Part shown: in pieces, positions 18,552 to 26,843 of the stretch
Numbering within the stretch: position 1 is the first letter of the stretch
How the letters are laid out: every line of letters begins with the position of its first letter
Assembly (NCBI GenBank): GCA_014191855.1
Contig: BJHF01000037.1
Span: 1 to 58,156, forward strand
Direction of reading: 5' to 3'
Source of the DNA: Deltaproteobacteria bacterium
Lineage (GTDB): Bacteria > Myxococcota_A > UBA796 > SXON01
Length of the DNA stretch: 58,156 bases
The notes under the pieces: model-generated
Seen by the model: the letters and a program-made list of their open reading frames with translations, nothing else
Told to the model about the DNA's origin: nothing
Database searches by the model: none
Position numbers and translations under genes: made by a program

Positions 18552-20929
18552 CGCGCCACCAGCACGCGGCTCTGGCGCGCGGCGATGGGTACGCTGAGGG
18601 AGTCTCCGGAGGTCGTGAAGGTGTCGCCTGTGAGCACGTCTTCGTAGGTTCCCTGGGAGAGGCCAGTGTACCCGATGGCGTTCTGGAGCGTGCGGTCGGT
18701 ATCGCTGCGGTTGAGCAGGACCAGCACGCCGTCGCCGTCGTAGGTGCGGGCGTAGGCCCACACGTCGGCTTCGTTCTCCCACCAGCCGGTCGTTGTACCC
18801 AGGGCGAACGCCGGATGATCGCGGCGCGCCTGCCCGAGGGCCTGCACGTGGGCGAGGGTTTCGGCTTCGTCTTCGCTCAGGTCGTTTCCGAAGCGCATCA
18901 TCTGGCGGTTGTCGGGATCGGCGTAGCCGGGGAGGCCGATCTCGTCTCCGTAATAGATGAGGGGCAACCCGGGAGAGGTGAGGAGGAAGGTCCAGGCGAG
19001 GCGCAGCCGCTCGTAGGGTTCGGCCCAGCCGGGAGGGCTGTCGGGCGTGAGCAGGTTTCCGTCCCCGCCACAGGGGCTGTCCCCCCCGAGGCTCGACACT
19101 TCGCCGCTGGCCTGGGCGATGAACCGCGCGACGTCGTGGTTGCCAAGGAACGGGGACATCACGGCGCCGCCATAGGCCGCATTCGAGCTGGCGAGGCTGT
19201 CGGCGAGGGAGCCGGAGCCGTTGGACAACCCGATGTCGTCGCGCGCGAAGGCGCCAACCACGGCGTAGTACAAGGGGAAGTCGAATTGCGCGTCCAGCTC
19301 TTGCGGGCCCAGGTAGGCGGCGATCCGGTCGTAGCCATCGAAGGTTTCGCCCACGGTGTGGAACGCCTCGGTGCCGCCGGCCTCGGTGTGCTCGATCTCG
19401 TCGTGAATGCGGGCTTGGATGTCCACCATCACGCTGTGCGGCATGTGCTTCACGGCGTCGATCCGGAGGCCGTCGATCTCGTAGTCCTTCGCGAAGTCGA
19501 TGGCTTTGCCGATGGACTTCTGCAGGGGCTCGGTTTGGGTGTAGTCGATGTCGGGGAGGTAGCTGGCAAACCAGCAGGTCTCGGGGCGCTGGTCCCAGTT
19601 GCTCTGCCCGTCGCCGTCGTCGTCTTCTTCGCAGATGTGGCGTTCGTTGAACCATTCGGTGCGGGTGGTGTACCAGTCGTGATTCTCGTGCACGTGGTTG
19701 CCCACCCAGTCCACCATCACCCGCATGTTTCGGGCGTGCGCGTCGGCAATCAGGGCGCGCAATTCGGCATCGTCGCCAAAGTGATCCTCCAGCGCGTCGC
19801 TGTCCGGCCAATAGCCGTGATAACCGGCGTAGGTAGCGCTACACTGGCCGTTCCATGCGCCCTCGGCGTTGTCGAGCGGAGTCGTAATCCAGAGCACCGT
19901 TACGCCGAGATCGTCCAGGTAACCAAGCTTGGCGCGGAGCCCGGCCCAGTCGCCGCCTTCATAGTCCACATCTGCGCCCTCGCTGCTGTTCAGCGCGGCG
20001 TCGCCGTCGGCGAAGCGGTCCACGAACGCAAAATAGAGCAGTCCCGTGGCCCACTCCCGGGTGTCCAACCAGAAGGGGATGTACTGGTCTTCGGCGCCGT
20101 CGGCCCCGAAGCGGAGGGTGTGGCGCCCTGCCGCGAGGCTGGCTTCGGAGTACCGGAACGTGCGCCCGTCCCAGCCCGACACCGCCTCCCCATCGAGCGT
20201 TGCCCAGGCGCCGGTGAGCTCACGATCCGCCGCCCCGACCACCTCGATGCTGCCGATGTCCCGGTCGATCGTCACCTTCGTCACGGAGAGCTGCGGCGCA
20301 TCGCAGTCGGGGACGACGAGCAGGGAGTTGCAGGCGGATCCGCCCGACGTGCAGGTGGCGTCCCAGACCTGTTCGGCGTCGCACTGCACCTGGGCCGCAT
20401 CCGCGTCGCAACGCCAGGAGCCGCCATCGACGAACTTGTAGGGATAGGCTCCGGGGCTGAGCGAGAGGGTGATCGCCCAGGTTCCATCCGACTCCTTCTC
20501 CATCGGGTCGCTCGTCTCCGACCACTCGTTGAAGCTGCCCGCCACCGCCACCGAGCCGGCCGCCGACCGGGTGGTGAGCCGCACCGAACACGCGTCGGAG
20601 CGCGTTCGATCGGAGACGTCAACCGAGATGTTCGTCGCCGTTTCCTGCCCGCATTTGTCGCGGGCGACCACGGTAATCCGGGTGTACCCGTCGAAGTCCT
20701 CCGCGCCGGTGACGTGCAGGATGTCGTTCTCCAGAGAGATCTCGATGCCGGCCTCAGCCTCGGCTTCGAAGGTGAGATCCTCCCCGGTGGCGTAGGCGTT
20801 GAGCGAGAGCGGCACGTCGACCCCATCCGCCACCACGAGCGGATCGATCTTCGCCCACTCGGGCGGCGCCTGGCAGCATGCCTGCGCGAAGACCAGGAAG
20901 AAGCCGGCGAACGGGAGGAAGCGCGTCAT
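18548..20929 (-). CDS. GH13 lipoprotein (CBM48-like plus amylase barrel)
   Basis: A secreted alpha-glucan hydrolase of 793 residues. Signal LVFAQAC gives a lipid-anchored protein. A bacterial-Ig-like segment comes first, then a CBM48-like module (about 113-165, GSFNEWS...PYKFVDGGSW). The GH13 barrel starts near residue 295 (YFAFVDRFADGD): region I VDWVGNHVHENH, region II DGLRIDAVKHM with D491, region III HTVGETFDG with E528, region IV FLGNHDVARF with D599. The short acidic insert EEDDDGDGQSNWD may bind calcium. It overlaps both neighbours by four bases. Subfamily (amylase or cyclomaltodextrinase-like) is not settled. Confidence 0.85.
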   Translation of the reverse strand: MTRFLPFAGFFLVFAQACCQAPPEWAKIDPLVVADGVDVPLSLNAYATGEDLTFEAEAEAGIEISLENDILHVTGAEDFDGYTRITVVARDKCGQETATNISVDVSDRTRSDACSVRLTTRSAAGSVAVAGSFNEWSETSDPMEKESDGTWAITLSLSPGAYPYKFVDGGSWRCDADAAQVQCDAEQVWDATCTSGGSACNSLLVVPDCDAPQLSVTKVTIDRDIGSIEVVGAADRELTGAWATLDGEAVSGWDGRTFRYSEASLAAGRHTLRFGADGAEDQYIPFWLDTREWATGLLYFAFVDRFADGDAALNSSEGADVDYEGGDWAGLRAKLGYLDDLGVTVLWITTPLDNAEGAWNGQCSATYAGYHGYWPDSDALEDHFGDDAELRALIADAHARNMRVMVDWVGNHVHENHDWYTTRTEWFNERHICEEDDDGDGQSNWDQRPETCWFASYLPDIDYTQTEPLQKSIGKAIDFAKDYEIDGLRIDAVKHMPHSVMVDIQARIHDEIEHTEAGGTEAFHTVGETFDGYDRIAAYLGPQELDAQFDFPLYYAVVGAFARDDIGLSNGSGSLADSLASSNAAYGGAVMSPFLGNHDVARFIAQASGEVSSLGGDSPCGGDGNLLTPDSPPGWAEPYERLRLAWTFLLTSPGLPLIYYGDEIGLPGYADPDNRQMMRFGNDLSEDEAETLAHVQALGQARRDHPAFALGTTTGWWENEADVWAYARTYDGDGVLVLLNRSDTDRTLQNAIGYTGLSQGTYEDVLTGDTFTTSGDSLSVPIAARQSRVLVAR

Positions 20930-22134
20930 GTGCGGGGGGCCTTCACGGGGGTAGCGGCGCCCTCGCGCACGGTCACGACGCCCTCGGCATCCGCCGGCCA
21001 ACGGCGCAGCACGTCGGCGGCGGGAGCCACGAGGAAGGCGTCGTTGGGCACGGCCACACCGTAGCCCAGCCGAACGCCCGCGCCGATGCGCGCGCGGTGC
21101 CCGATCACGGAGCCGAGGAAGTGGGTGCCGGCCGACACCCGACCTTCCGGCGTTTCCACCTCGATCATCTTCCCGAACGAGAGATCAAAGGTGAAGCAGC
21201 CGAGCGCCATGAAGCTGTCGCGCCCGAAGAGCGTGGCCTGGTGGCCCACCCCGGCGCTCACGTAGGCGCCCTCGGCAACCACGCACAGCGCGAGGTGTGT
21301 TTGGCGGCCGATCGTGGCCCTGGGACCGATGCTGCTCGCCGACACATGGGCCAGCGCCTCGATCTTGGCGCCGCTGCCCACGACCGTTCCGCGGACGACC
21401 GCGTTCGCGCCAACGGTCACCTCGTCCCCGAGCTCACAGGCCTCCACCACGGCGGTGGGGTGGATCTTGCAGCGGGCGCCGAATCGGCTGACGGCGCGGA
21501 GGATCGCGGCTTCGTTCAGGGCGCCGGCCCGCCAGAGCACAGAGAGGCCGATGCCCAGCTTTGACCACCAGGGGGCAGATTCAAACTCGGCTTTACGCTC
21601 GCGCCCCAGCGCAGCGAGGGCGATGCCGTTGAGCCGAACGAGGTGCGCCCAGTGCTCGATGTCGTGGGCGACCGCGATCCCGGAGACCATCCCCGTCTGC
21701 GCCGCGTGGTCGAACGCCGCATGTCCGAGATCGATCTCCATGGGCTCGAAGCCAGCATCGACCTCGATCTCTTCGAGGTCGGCGTACGCGGCGGTGGGGA
21801 TGCCGGCGGGAACGACGGCGAGCGTCGGGTGGGGGGGATCGGAGGCGAGCGGAGAGACGTGGCGCAGCCAGCCTTCGTGGCGAACCACCAGCCGCCCCGG
21901 GCGATCCGCCGCGATCAAGCGGCGCAGAAGCGTAGCGGTGAACCAGGTGTTTGCGCCGTAGACGAGGCGAGCCTGTGAGGCGTCGTCATCCCCGGGGACA
22001 AGGCCGGCGGCGGACAGGGCGGTGCCTTGGGAGTCGGAAAGCGTGCCGCCGAGCACGGGCAATCCGGACGCGGGCTCGCCGAACGGGGCGAGCGGACGAT
22101 CTGCGGGGAGCCGGACGGCGAGCCGGGGGGGCAC
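20926..22134 (-). CDS. left-handed beta-helix (hexapeptide-repeat) protein
   Basis: The C-terminal two thirds (about 235-370) are hexapeptide repeats (IHPTAVVEACELGDEVTVGA, later IGPRATIG, IGHRARIGAGV), the fold of acyltransferases and of nucleotidyltransferase tails. The N-terminal part has no clear nucleotide-binding GxGxR signature, so a sugar-nucleotide transferase role is not supported; an acyltransferase or inactive relative is possible. The GTG at 22134 is preferred to the ATG at 22179 because the latter lies inside the sigma-54 site of the divergent gene. First gene of the leftward alpha-glucan operon. Confidence 0.62.
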   Translation of the reverse strand: MPPRLAVRLPADRPLAPFGEPASGLPVLGGTLSDSQGTALSAAGLVPGDDDASQARLVYGANTWFTATLLRRLIAADRPGRLVVRHEGWLRHVSPLASDPPHPTLAVVPAGIPTAAYADLEEIEVDAGFEPMEIDLGHAAFDHAAQTGMVSGIAVAHDIEHWAHLVRLNGIALAALGRERKAEFESAPWWSKLGIGLSVLWRAGALNEAAILRAVSRFGARCKIHPTAVVEACELGDEVTVGANAVVRGTVVGSGAKIEALAHVSASSIGPRATIGRQTHLALCVVAEGAYVSAGVGHQATLFGRDSFMALGCFTFDLSFGKMIEVETPEGRVSAGTHFLGSVIGHRARIGAGVRLGYGVAVPNDAFLVAPAADVLRRWPADAEGVVTVREGAATPVKAPRT

Positions 22135-22163
22135 CGCTTGGGGATAACCCGCGCTGGGGCTCC

Positions 22164-22177
22164 GGCACGGCGCTTGC
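22164..22177 (+). promoter_or_regulatory. sigma-54 (-24/-12) promoter
   Basis: CCGGCACGGCGCTTGCA fits the RpoN consensus, with GG (22164-22165) and GC (22176-22177) separated by exactly ten bases. The predicted transcript start near 22189 is followed by an AAGGAGG ribosome site and the GTG at 22206. Only the leading T of TGGCAC is changed. Confidence 0.75.
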
Positions 22178-22205
22178 ATTGACGCTGCCTACCAAGGAGG
22201 TTTTC

Positions 22206-22682
22206 GTGACCTGGATGCTCATCCTCAACGCTTCGTATGCCAGCTTCTACCATGAACGTGCGGATGGCTCGATTGAGCTGCTTCGCACCCTGGAGCACCC
22301 GTCCGGGCGGGCGCGCGGGCGCGATCTCGGCTCGGACAGGCCCGGGCGATCGACGAAGGGTCCAGGCGGGCCGCGCACGGCGTTCGAACCGCATACGGAC
22401 CCGGTGGACGTGGACCGTGATCACCTGGTAAGGGAGGTTGTAGCGGTGTTGGAGGCGGCCGTCGTGGGCGGCGAGTGTGCGCACATCGTGCTCGTCGCGC
22501 CGCCGCGGCTGCTCGGTCGTCTGCGCAAGCAGCTCCCGACGACGGTGGCCCGGTGCGTCGTTGAGTCGATCACCCTGGATCTCGCGCACAAGGCTGCGCG
22601 CGACATCCCGGCGGCGCTGCGCACGGCACGTGCTGCCGTGCGCCCGGCTGCGGACGACGAAAGCGCGGCCACGCCGGCCTGA
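22206..22682 (+). CDS. host-attachment-family protein
   Basis: A 158-residue protein matching the family named for a protein required for attachment to host cells: W-x-L-I-L-N-A-S-x-A near the start, LEHPSGRARGRDLGSDRPGR, FEPHTDPVDVDR, and HIVLVAPPRLLGRLR. These are small cytosolic proteins with an eRF1/RNase-like domain related to stress and ribosome factors; the attachment name comes from Agrobacterium and its relevance here is unknown. Strong AAGGAGG six bases before the GTG start, and a consensus sigma-54 promoter just upstream. Family members are often stress-induced. Confidence 0.82.
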   Translation: MTWMLILNASYASFYHERADGSIELLRTLEHPSGRARGRDLGSDRPGRSTKGPGGPRTAFEPHTDPVDVDRDHLVREVVAVLEAAVVGGECAHIVLVAPPRLLGRLRKQLPTTVARCVVESITLDLAHKAARDIPAALRTARAAVRPAADDESAATPA

Positions 22683-22715
22683 CCCATCCCGCGCCCAGCG
22701 CGTTAGCGGGCAAAG

Positions 22716-25103
22716 ATGGCTACGGCCCCTCCACCCAGCTCGCTCCCGGCGCTCCCCGCGGGCGCGCTGGATGCGCTGCTCGATCGCACCGGCGCGATGG
22801 TGTACGCGATCGACGCGGCCCAGAAGGTCGTGGCGTTGAACCGCACCATGCGCGAGCGCCTCGATCTGGACGGTGCCGAGCTGCCCGATCTCCGTGCGCT
22901 CACCCGCTTGGTGTGCCCGGAGCCCGCGCTGCGCGAAACCGTGGTGGCGATGCACGCCAAGGTGCTCGGCGGCGAAAAAGCGAAGGATGCCGAATGGGTG
23001 TTCTCGTCCAGAATGGGGGATGTGCGCCAGATCCGGTGGCAGCTCACCGGCTGGGGGGAGGGGAAGGATCGCCTGCTCGTTGCGGTCGGGGAAGACGTCA
23101 CGGATCGACGGAAGCTGGAGCATTGGGTGCGCCTCCAGAACGCGCTTTTGGAGCAGGTTCCCGAGGCGGTGATCCTCGCCGATACCGACGGCAGGATCCT
23201 CCACTGGTCGGGCGGCGCCGAGCGCCTGCTCGGGTACAGTCCCCGCAGCGCGCTGGAGCGGCCGCTCAGCAACGTGATCAGCAGCGACGAGCCGCGCGCC
23301 CGGATGTTGGAATGGATGGAGCGCGCCCGCACCGAAGGCAAGTTTGAGCTGGTTCATGCGCTGCGTCGCGAGCGCGGGGACAGCGTGGAGTGTGAGCTGT
23401 CCGTTGCGCGGGTGCAGAACGAGCGTGGCGTGATCGTGGCGATCGCCGTCGTGGCGCAGCCCGTGGTGGCGCCCCTCTCGTTGCCGCCGACTCGAGTGGA
23501 GGACCTTGAGGGGGTTCGGGAGCTCGATCGGGCCGTATCCGCGCTCATTGCCGTGCCGGCCGTCGTGGCGGCCCCGGATGGAACCGTGCGGGCCTGGAGC
23601 CGTGGCGCGGAGCGCCTCGCCGCGCTGGGGGCGGCGCGCGCGAAGGGCCGCCGCGTGCTCGACGAGGTGATGATCGTTCCGGAGCTGGGGTGGGATGGCC
23701 TGCTCACCCGCCTCGCCGGTCGCGGAAAACACGCCGCACAGGTGGAAGTGCAGCGCGCCAACGGCACCCGCACGCGCGCCGACCTCGATGCGGTGGCGCT
23801 CAAGGCCCCGGACGGCAGCATCGACACCGTGCTCCTGCTCTTCGTGGATCGCGCGGAAACGGACGCGGTGATCGCCGAGTCGCGCCGCACGAAGGAGCGC
23901 GCGTTGGAGAGCGTGTTCGTGGAGGGGCTGGTGCGCCGGCTGCTCGATGGTTTCTCGCACTTCGAGCCGGATCATCGCGTGGTGCTGGCCCGCCTCGCCG
24001 ACATGCGCGGGCTCGCGCGCATGGTGAGCGCCGGCGCCCCGATGCGCGAATTCGACCAGTTCATCCGGCGGGTTCGCCCCCACGAGCTGGAGAAGGAGCT
24101 GGACACCATCATCGAGCAGTTCGGCGAGGGGGTTTCCCACCTCCGCACGCTCGCGCAGGACGTGGTCCGGTTCTCCTCCCGCGAACACGACGCCCCGGCC
24201 CCCGTGCGGCTCTCTCGCGAGCTGGAGGCGGCCCGGGATCTGGTGGGCCATGCCTTCGAAAACCGCCTTGAAGTTGAGTTTGTCGTTGAGGACCTCCCGC
24301 CGGCGCGCGCGGCGCGTGGGCCGCTCCTGCGCGGCCTCTGCTTGATGTTGTTGGCCGCGGCCGAGAGCTTCCCGCCCGACCACAGCGGGCGCGTGCAGGT
24401 CGAGGGCAAACAGTCCGGCGGCTTTGTGGTGCTCGAAGTGCGCGACAACGGCGCCGGGTACTCCTCGGAAGTGCAGACGCGCATCTCCGATCTCGACTTT
24501 CTCTCGGCGCAATCCGGCTTCGCGCCGCTGTTCCTCGGCATGGCGCGCGAGGCGATCCGCGCCGCGGGGGGCAGCCTGGAGCTGGGCAGCGCGATCGGCA
24601 CCGGGGCCCGCTTGAAGTGCAGCTTCCCCGTGGCGGACCAGCCGGGGCCGCTGCGCCCGCTGGATGCCCCACGTGCCCCCGCCGCCCACCGCGGCCGTAT
24701 CCTGCTCGTGGAGGAGGATGCGCTCCTTCGTCGTGCCCTGGAGCGCCACCTCGGCGAGATCTTCGAGGTTCATGCCGTACCCGCAGTGGCGGATGCGATC
24801 GCGTGCCTGCCCGAACGCAAGATCGACGTGGTCGTGATGAGCTTCCCGCGGCCGGAGAGCTTTGGTTTGCGGCTCTATACCCGCTTCACCGAGGCAGCCC
24901 CTGAGCTGGGACGGAACTGCATCGTGGTGGTGCCGCCGGGAATCAAGGCGAGTACGCGCGAGCGCCTGGTCGCGCACGGCGCGATCGTACTGCAGCGACC
25001 GATTGACTTCACGACGCTGCGCACCATCTGCGACCGGCTGGTGCCCGGCGAGCTCGTGGCGATCGGCGAGGAGCTGAGCGAGCTGGGGGAAGAGGAGAGC
25101 TGA
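22716..25103 (+). CDS. degenerate PAS / histidine-kinase-like / receiver-like protein
   Basis: A 795-residue soluble protein with three PAS domains (about 20-130, 140-245, 275-375), a helical linker, an HATPase domain (about 500-620) and a receiver-like domain (about 655-770). Nucleotide-binding G1 (RDNGAG) and G2 (GTGARL) are present, but the N-box lacks its Asn residues (LMLLAAAES) and no H-E/D-x-x-P phosphoacceptor box is seen. In the receiver-like domain the phosphoacceptor Asp is replaced (VVVMSF). It therefore looks like a signalling protein that has lost phosphotransfer, perhaps an ATP-binding allosteric sensor. It follows the attachment-family gene by 33 bases and may share its sigma-54 promoter. 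Confidence 0.75.
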   Translation: MATAPPPSSLPALPAGALDALLDRTGAMVYAIDAAQKVVALNRTMRERLDLDGAELPDLRALTRLVCPEPALRETVVAMHAKVLGGEKAKDAEWVFSSRMGDVRQIRWQLTGWGEGKDRLLVAVGEDVTDRRKLEHWVRLQNALLEQVPEAVILADTDGRILHWSGGAERLLGYSPRSALERPLSNVISSDEPRARMLEWMERARTEGKFELVHALRRERGDSVECELSVARVQNERGVIVAIAVVAQPVVAPLSLPPTRVEDLEGVRELDRAVSALIAVPAVVAAPDGTVRAWSRGAERLAALGAARAKGRRVLDEVMIVPELGWDGLLTRLAGRGKHAAQVEVQRANGTRTRADLDAVALKAPDGSIDTVLLLFVDRAETDAVIAESRRTKERALESVFVEGLVRRLLDGFSHFEPDHRVVLARLADMRGLARMVSAGAPMREFDQFIRRVRPHELEKELDTIIEQFGEGVSHLRTLAQDVVRFSSREHDAPAPVRLSRELEAARDLVGHAFENRLEVEFVVEDLPPARAARGPLLRGLCLMLLAAAESFPPDHSGRVQVEGKQSGGFVVLEVRDNGAGYSSEVQTRISDLDFLSAQSGFAPLFLGMAREAIRAAGGSLELGSAIGTGARLKCSFPVADQPGPLRPLDAPRAPAAHRGRILLVEEDALLRRALERHLGEIFEVHAVPAVADAIACLPERKIDVVVMSFPRPESFGLRLYTRFTEAAPELGRNCIVVVPPGIKASTRERLVAHGAIVLQRPIDFTTLRTICDRLVPGELVAIGEELSELGEEES

Positions 25104-25127
25104 GCGCAATTGGGGGGTGAGCCCCGC

Positions 25128-25220
25128 AGGCGGTGAGATTCTGGGCGATCCGCCAGGCCTATTCGCTGGGCGAAACGGGGGTAGCTGCGGATCGCGGTGC
25201 GACCACGAGGGGTGTTGCTG
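25128..25220 (+). repeat. left copy of an imperfect direct repeat
   Basis: About 93 bases upstream of the first orphan ATPase gene recur downstream of it at 26472-26580 in the same orientation. Shared exact blocks include GGCGATCCGCCAG, GCCTATTCG and GTAGCTGCGGATCGCGGTGC. GGCG-ATC-CGCC inside it can form a small hairpin. The copies differ by a 16-base insertion and scattered changes, so they are old or belong to a dispersed extragenic repeat family. Confidence 0.75.
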
Positions 25221-25253
25221 GGCATCAAGGGGGGCGGGTCGCCGGGCCAGGAC

Positions 25254-25292
25254 ACCACGATATTTCTACTATTGGCGTCTAAATATCGTGGT
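25254..25292. promoter_or_regulatory. 12-bp inverted repeat just upstream of ATPase gene (operator-like)
   Basis: ACCACGATATTT at 25254-25265 and AAATATCGTGGT at 25281-25292 are perfect inverted copies with a 15-base spacer, ending four bases before the ATG. The arms are strikingly AT-rich for this genome. Placement over the promoter and ribosome-binding region suggests a binding site for an autoregulator, or an RNA hairpin hiding the start. Confidence 0.65.
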
Positions 25293-25296
25293 AAGC

Positions 25297-26457
25297 ATGG
25301 CTATGCTCCCCCGCCCGTTCGACATCGCCGCCCTCGTCGAACTCCTCTCCGATGCTCCCATTGTCACGATTCTTGGCGCCCGTCAGGTCGGCAAGACGAC
25401 CCTGGCACGCGCGCTGGCTCCGCATTTCCCCGAGGTCCACCACTTCGACCTTGAGGATCCCGAAGATCTCGCGCGCCTCGCGGTGCCCAAGCAGGCGCTA
25501 TCGCCCCTCCGCGGGCTCATCGTCATAGACGAGGTTCAGCGCCAGCCGGAGCTTTTTCCGCTGCTGCGCGTGCTGGCGGATCGCATCGAACCCGGCGCTC
25601 GATTCCTGCTGCTGGGGAGCGCGAGCCTCGACCTGGTGCGTGGGGCCTCCGAATCCCTGGCCGGGCGCGTGGCGTTCATGGAGCTTGGGGGCTTTGGACT
25701 GGCCGATGTGGGCGTTGAGTCGTCGCAAACACTGTGGCTACGCGGCGGGCTCCCACGCGCCTTTCTGGCTCGCGACGACGCCAGCAGCTACCGGTGGCGC
25801 GGCGACTACATTCAGAGCGTGCTGGAGCGCGACCTCCCCGCGCTCGGACTTCGCCTCCCGGCCGACGCGATGCGTCGTTTCTGGACGATGCTGGCGCACT
25901 ACCACGGACAAGCCTGGAACGGCAGCGAGCTCGGGCGGGCGATGGGGGTCCCGGACGCGAAAGTGAGGCAACACCTCGATGTGCTGGTGGGCACCTTCCT
26001 TGTTCGTCGCCTTGAACCATGGTTTACCAACGACGCCAAGCGGGTCGTGAAGTCGCCGAAGGTCTACGTGGCCGACACGGGGCTGCTCCACCGCCTCCTG
26101 CAGCTCCGCACCCACGCCGACCTTACGGCGCATCCCAAGGTGGGCGCCTCTTGGGAGGGTTTTTGCATCGAGGCCATCGCCCGGCGGCTCGGCGCCCGCC
26201 GCGACGAGCTCTGGACATGGGGGCTTCACTCCGGCGCCGAGCTGGATCTGTTCGCCAAGCGGGGCACCCAGCGCCTCGGCTTTGAAGTGAAGCTCACCGA
26301 CGCGCCTCGGGTCACCCCCTCGATGCGTTCGGCGTTGGCCGCGCTGAAGCTGGACAGGCTCTATGTGGTTCACGCAGGCGCGCACAGCTTCCCGATGGAG
26401 GACGGGATTCAAGCGTTGGCGCTCTCGCGGCTGCTGGTTGATCTTGAGCCGTGGTAG
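25297..26457 (+). CDS. orphan AAA ATPase with DUF4143 (AAA_14 family)
   Basis: A 386-residue protein: Walker A GARQVGKT (K33), Walker B LIVIDEVQ, a sensor-like SAS after LLLG, then a DUF4143-type C-terminal part with helix-turn-helix look (NGSELGRAMGVPDAKVRQHLD) and a PD-(D/E)XK-like end (SGAELDLF ... FEVKLTD). The family is very widespread, often mobile and of unknown function; some members are suspected stress or toxin-like ATPases. Start ATG 25297 chosen over farther upstream frames because it places Walker A near residue 30 as is usual. The gene is bracketed by direct repeats and preceded by a perfect palindrome. Confidence 0.82.
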   Translation: MAMLPRPFDIAALVELLSDAPIVTILGARQVGKTTLARALAPHFPEVHHFDLEDPEDLARLAVPKQALSPLRGLIVIDEVQRQPELFPLLRVLADRIEPGARFLLLGSASLDLVRGASESLAGRVAFMELGGFGLADVGVESSQTLWLRGGLPRAFLARDDASSYRWRGDYIQSVLERDLPALGLRLPADAMRRFWTMLAHYHGQAWNGSELGRAMGVPDAKVRQHLDVLVGTFLVRRLEPWFTNDAKRVVKSPKVYVADTGLLHRLLQLRTHADLTAHPKVGASWEGFCIEAIARRLGARRDELWTWGLHSGAELDLFAKRGTQRLGFEVKLTDAPRVTPSMRSALAALKLDRLYVVHAGAHSFPMEDGIQALALSRLLVDLEPW

Positions 26458-26843
26458 GTGTGGGCGGCCGGAGGCGGTGGGAGTCTTGGCGATCCGCCAG
26501 CTCGCCCCACCATGGGGCCTATTCGTGAGGTGGAGCGCGGGTAGCTGCGGATCGCGGTGCCGCCGGGGGGGGCTGCTCAGCGGTCACGGTCCTCCCCACC
26601 GACATCAAGAGGGCTTCCGCTCCTCGCGCTCGCGAAGGAGATCGAGCAGCAGGTGCCCCGCGAGTCGCCCCCTCGCCCTCGTGAAGGCGGAGCAGGACGT
26701 CCAACGGGCCCAACGCCGGGTTGAGCGGGAGTTGCCCGGCTCCGTCGAGGAGCCGGTGATACGTCGGGCCGCGAGCTCGTATAGGTTCTTCCTATGTTCT
26801 GGCGGGCGCCCGCACCAGCGCCACGCAGCGTGCGCCGCACGAG
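26458..26843. other. intergenic region with repeat copy and possible decayed gene
   Basis: Beyond the direct-repeat copy, the segment 26580-26800 read on the minus strand shows protein-like fragments in different frames. One is LPLNPALGPLDVLLRLHEGE; another is GHLLLDLLREREERKPS with a stop. This suggests a gene wrecked by frameshifts, sitting between two orphan ATPases. Neither fragment is recognised with confidence. No promoter or RNA gene was found here. Confidence 0.35.
26472..26580 (+). repeat. right copy of the imperfect direct repeat
   Basis: Same orientation and block order as the copy at 25128-25220, with an extra 16 bases between GATCCGCCAG and GGCCTATTCG. It begins 14 bases after the ATPase stop. 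The longest exact match visible ends in GATCGCGGTGC at 26560. Confidence 0.75.

Noticed and set aside
18815..21064. Long plus-strand frame opposite the GH13 lipoprotein
   Set aside because: Antisense to a gene with complete GH13 motifs; the translation has no recognisable domain.
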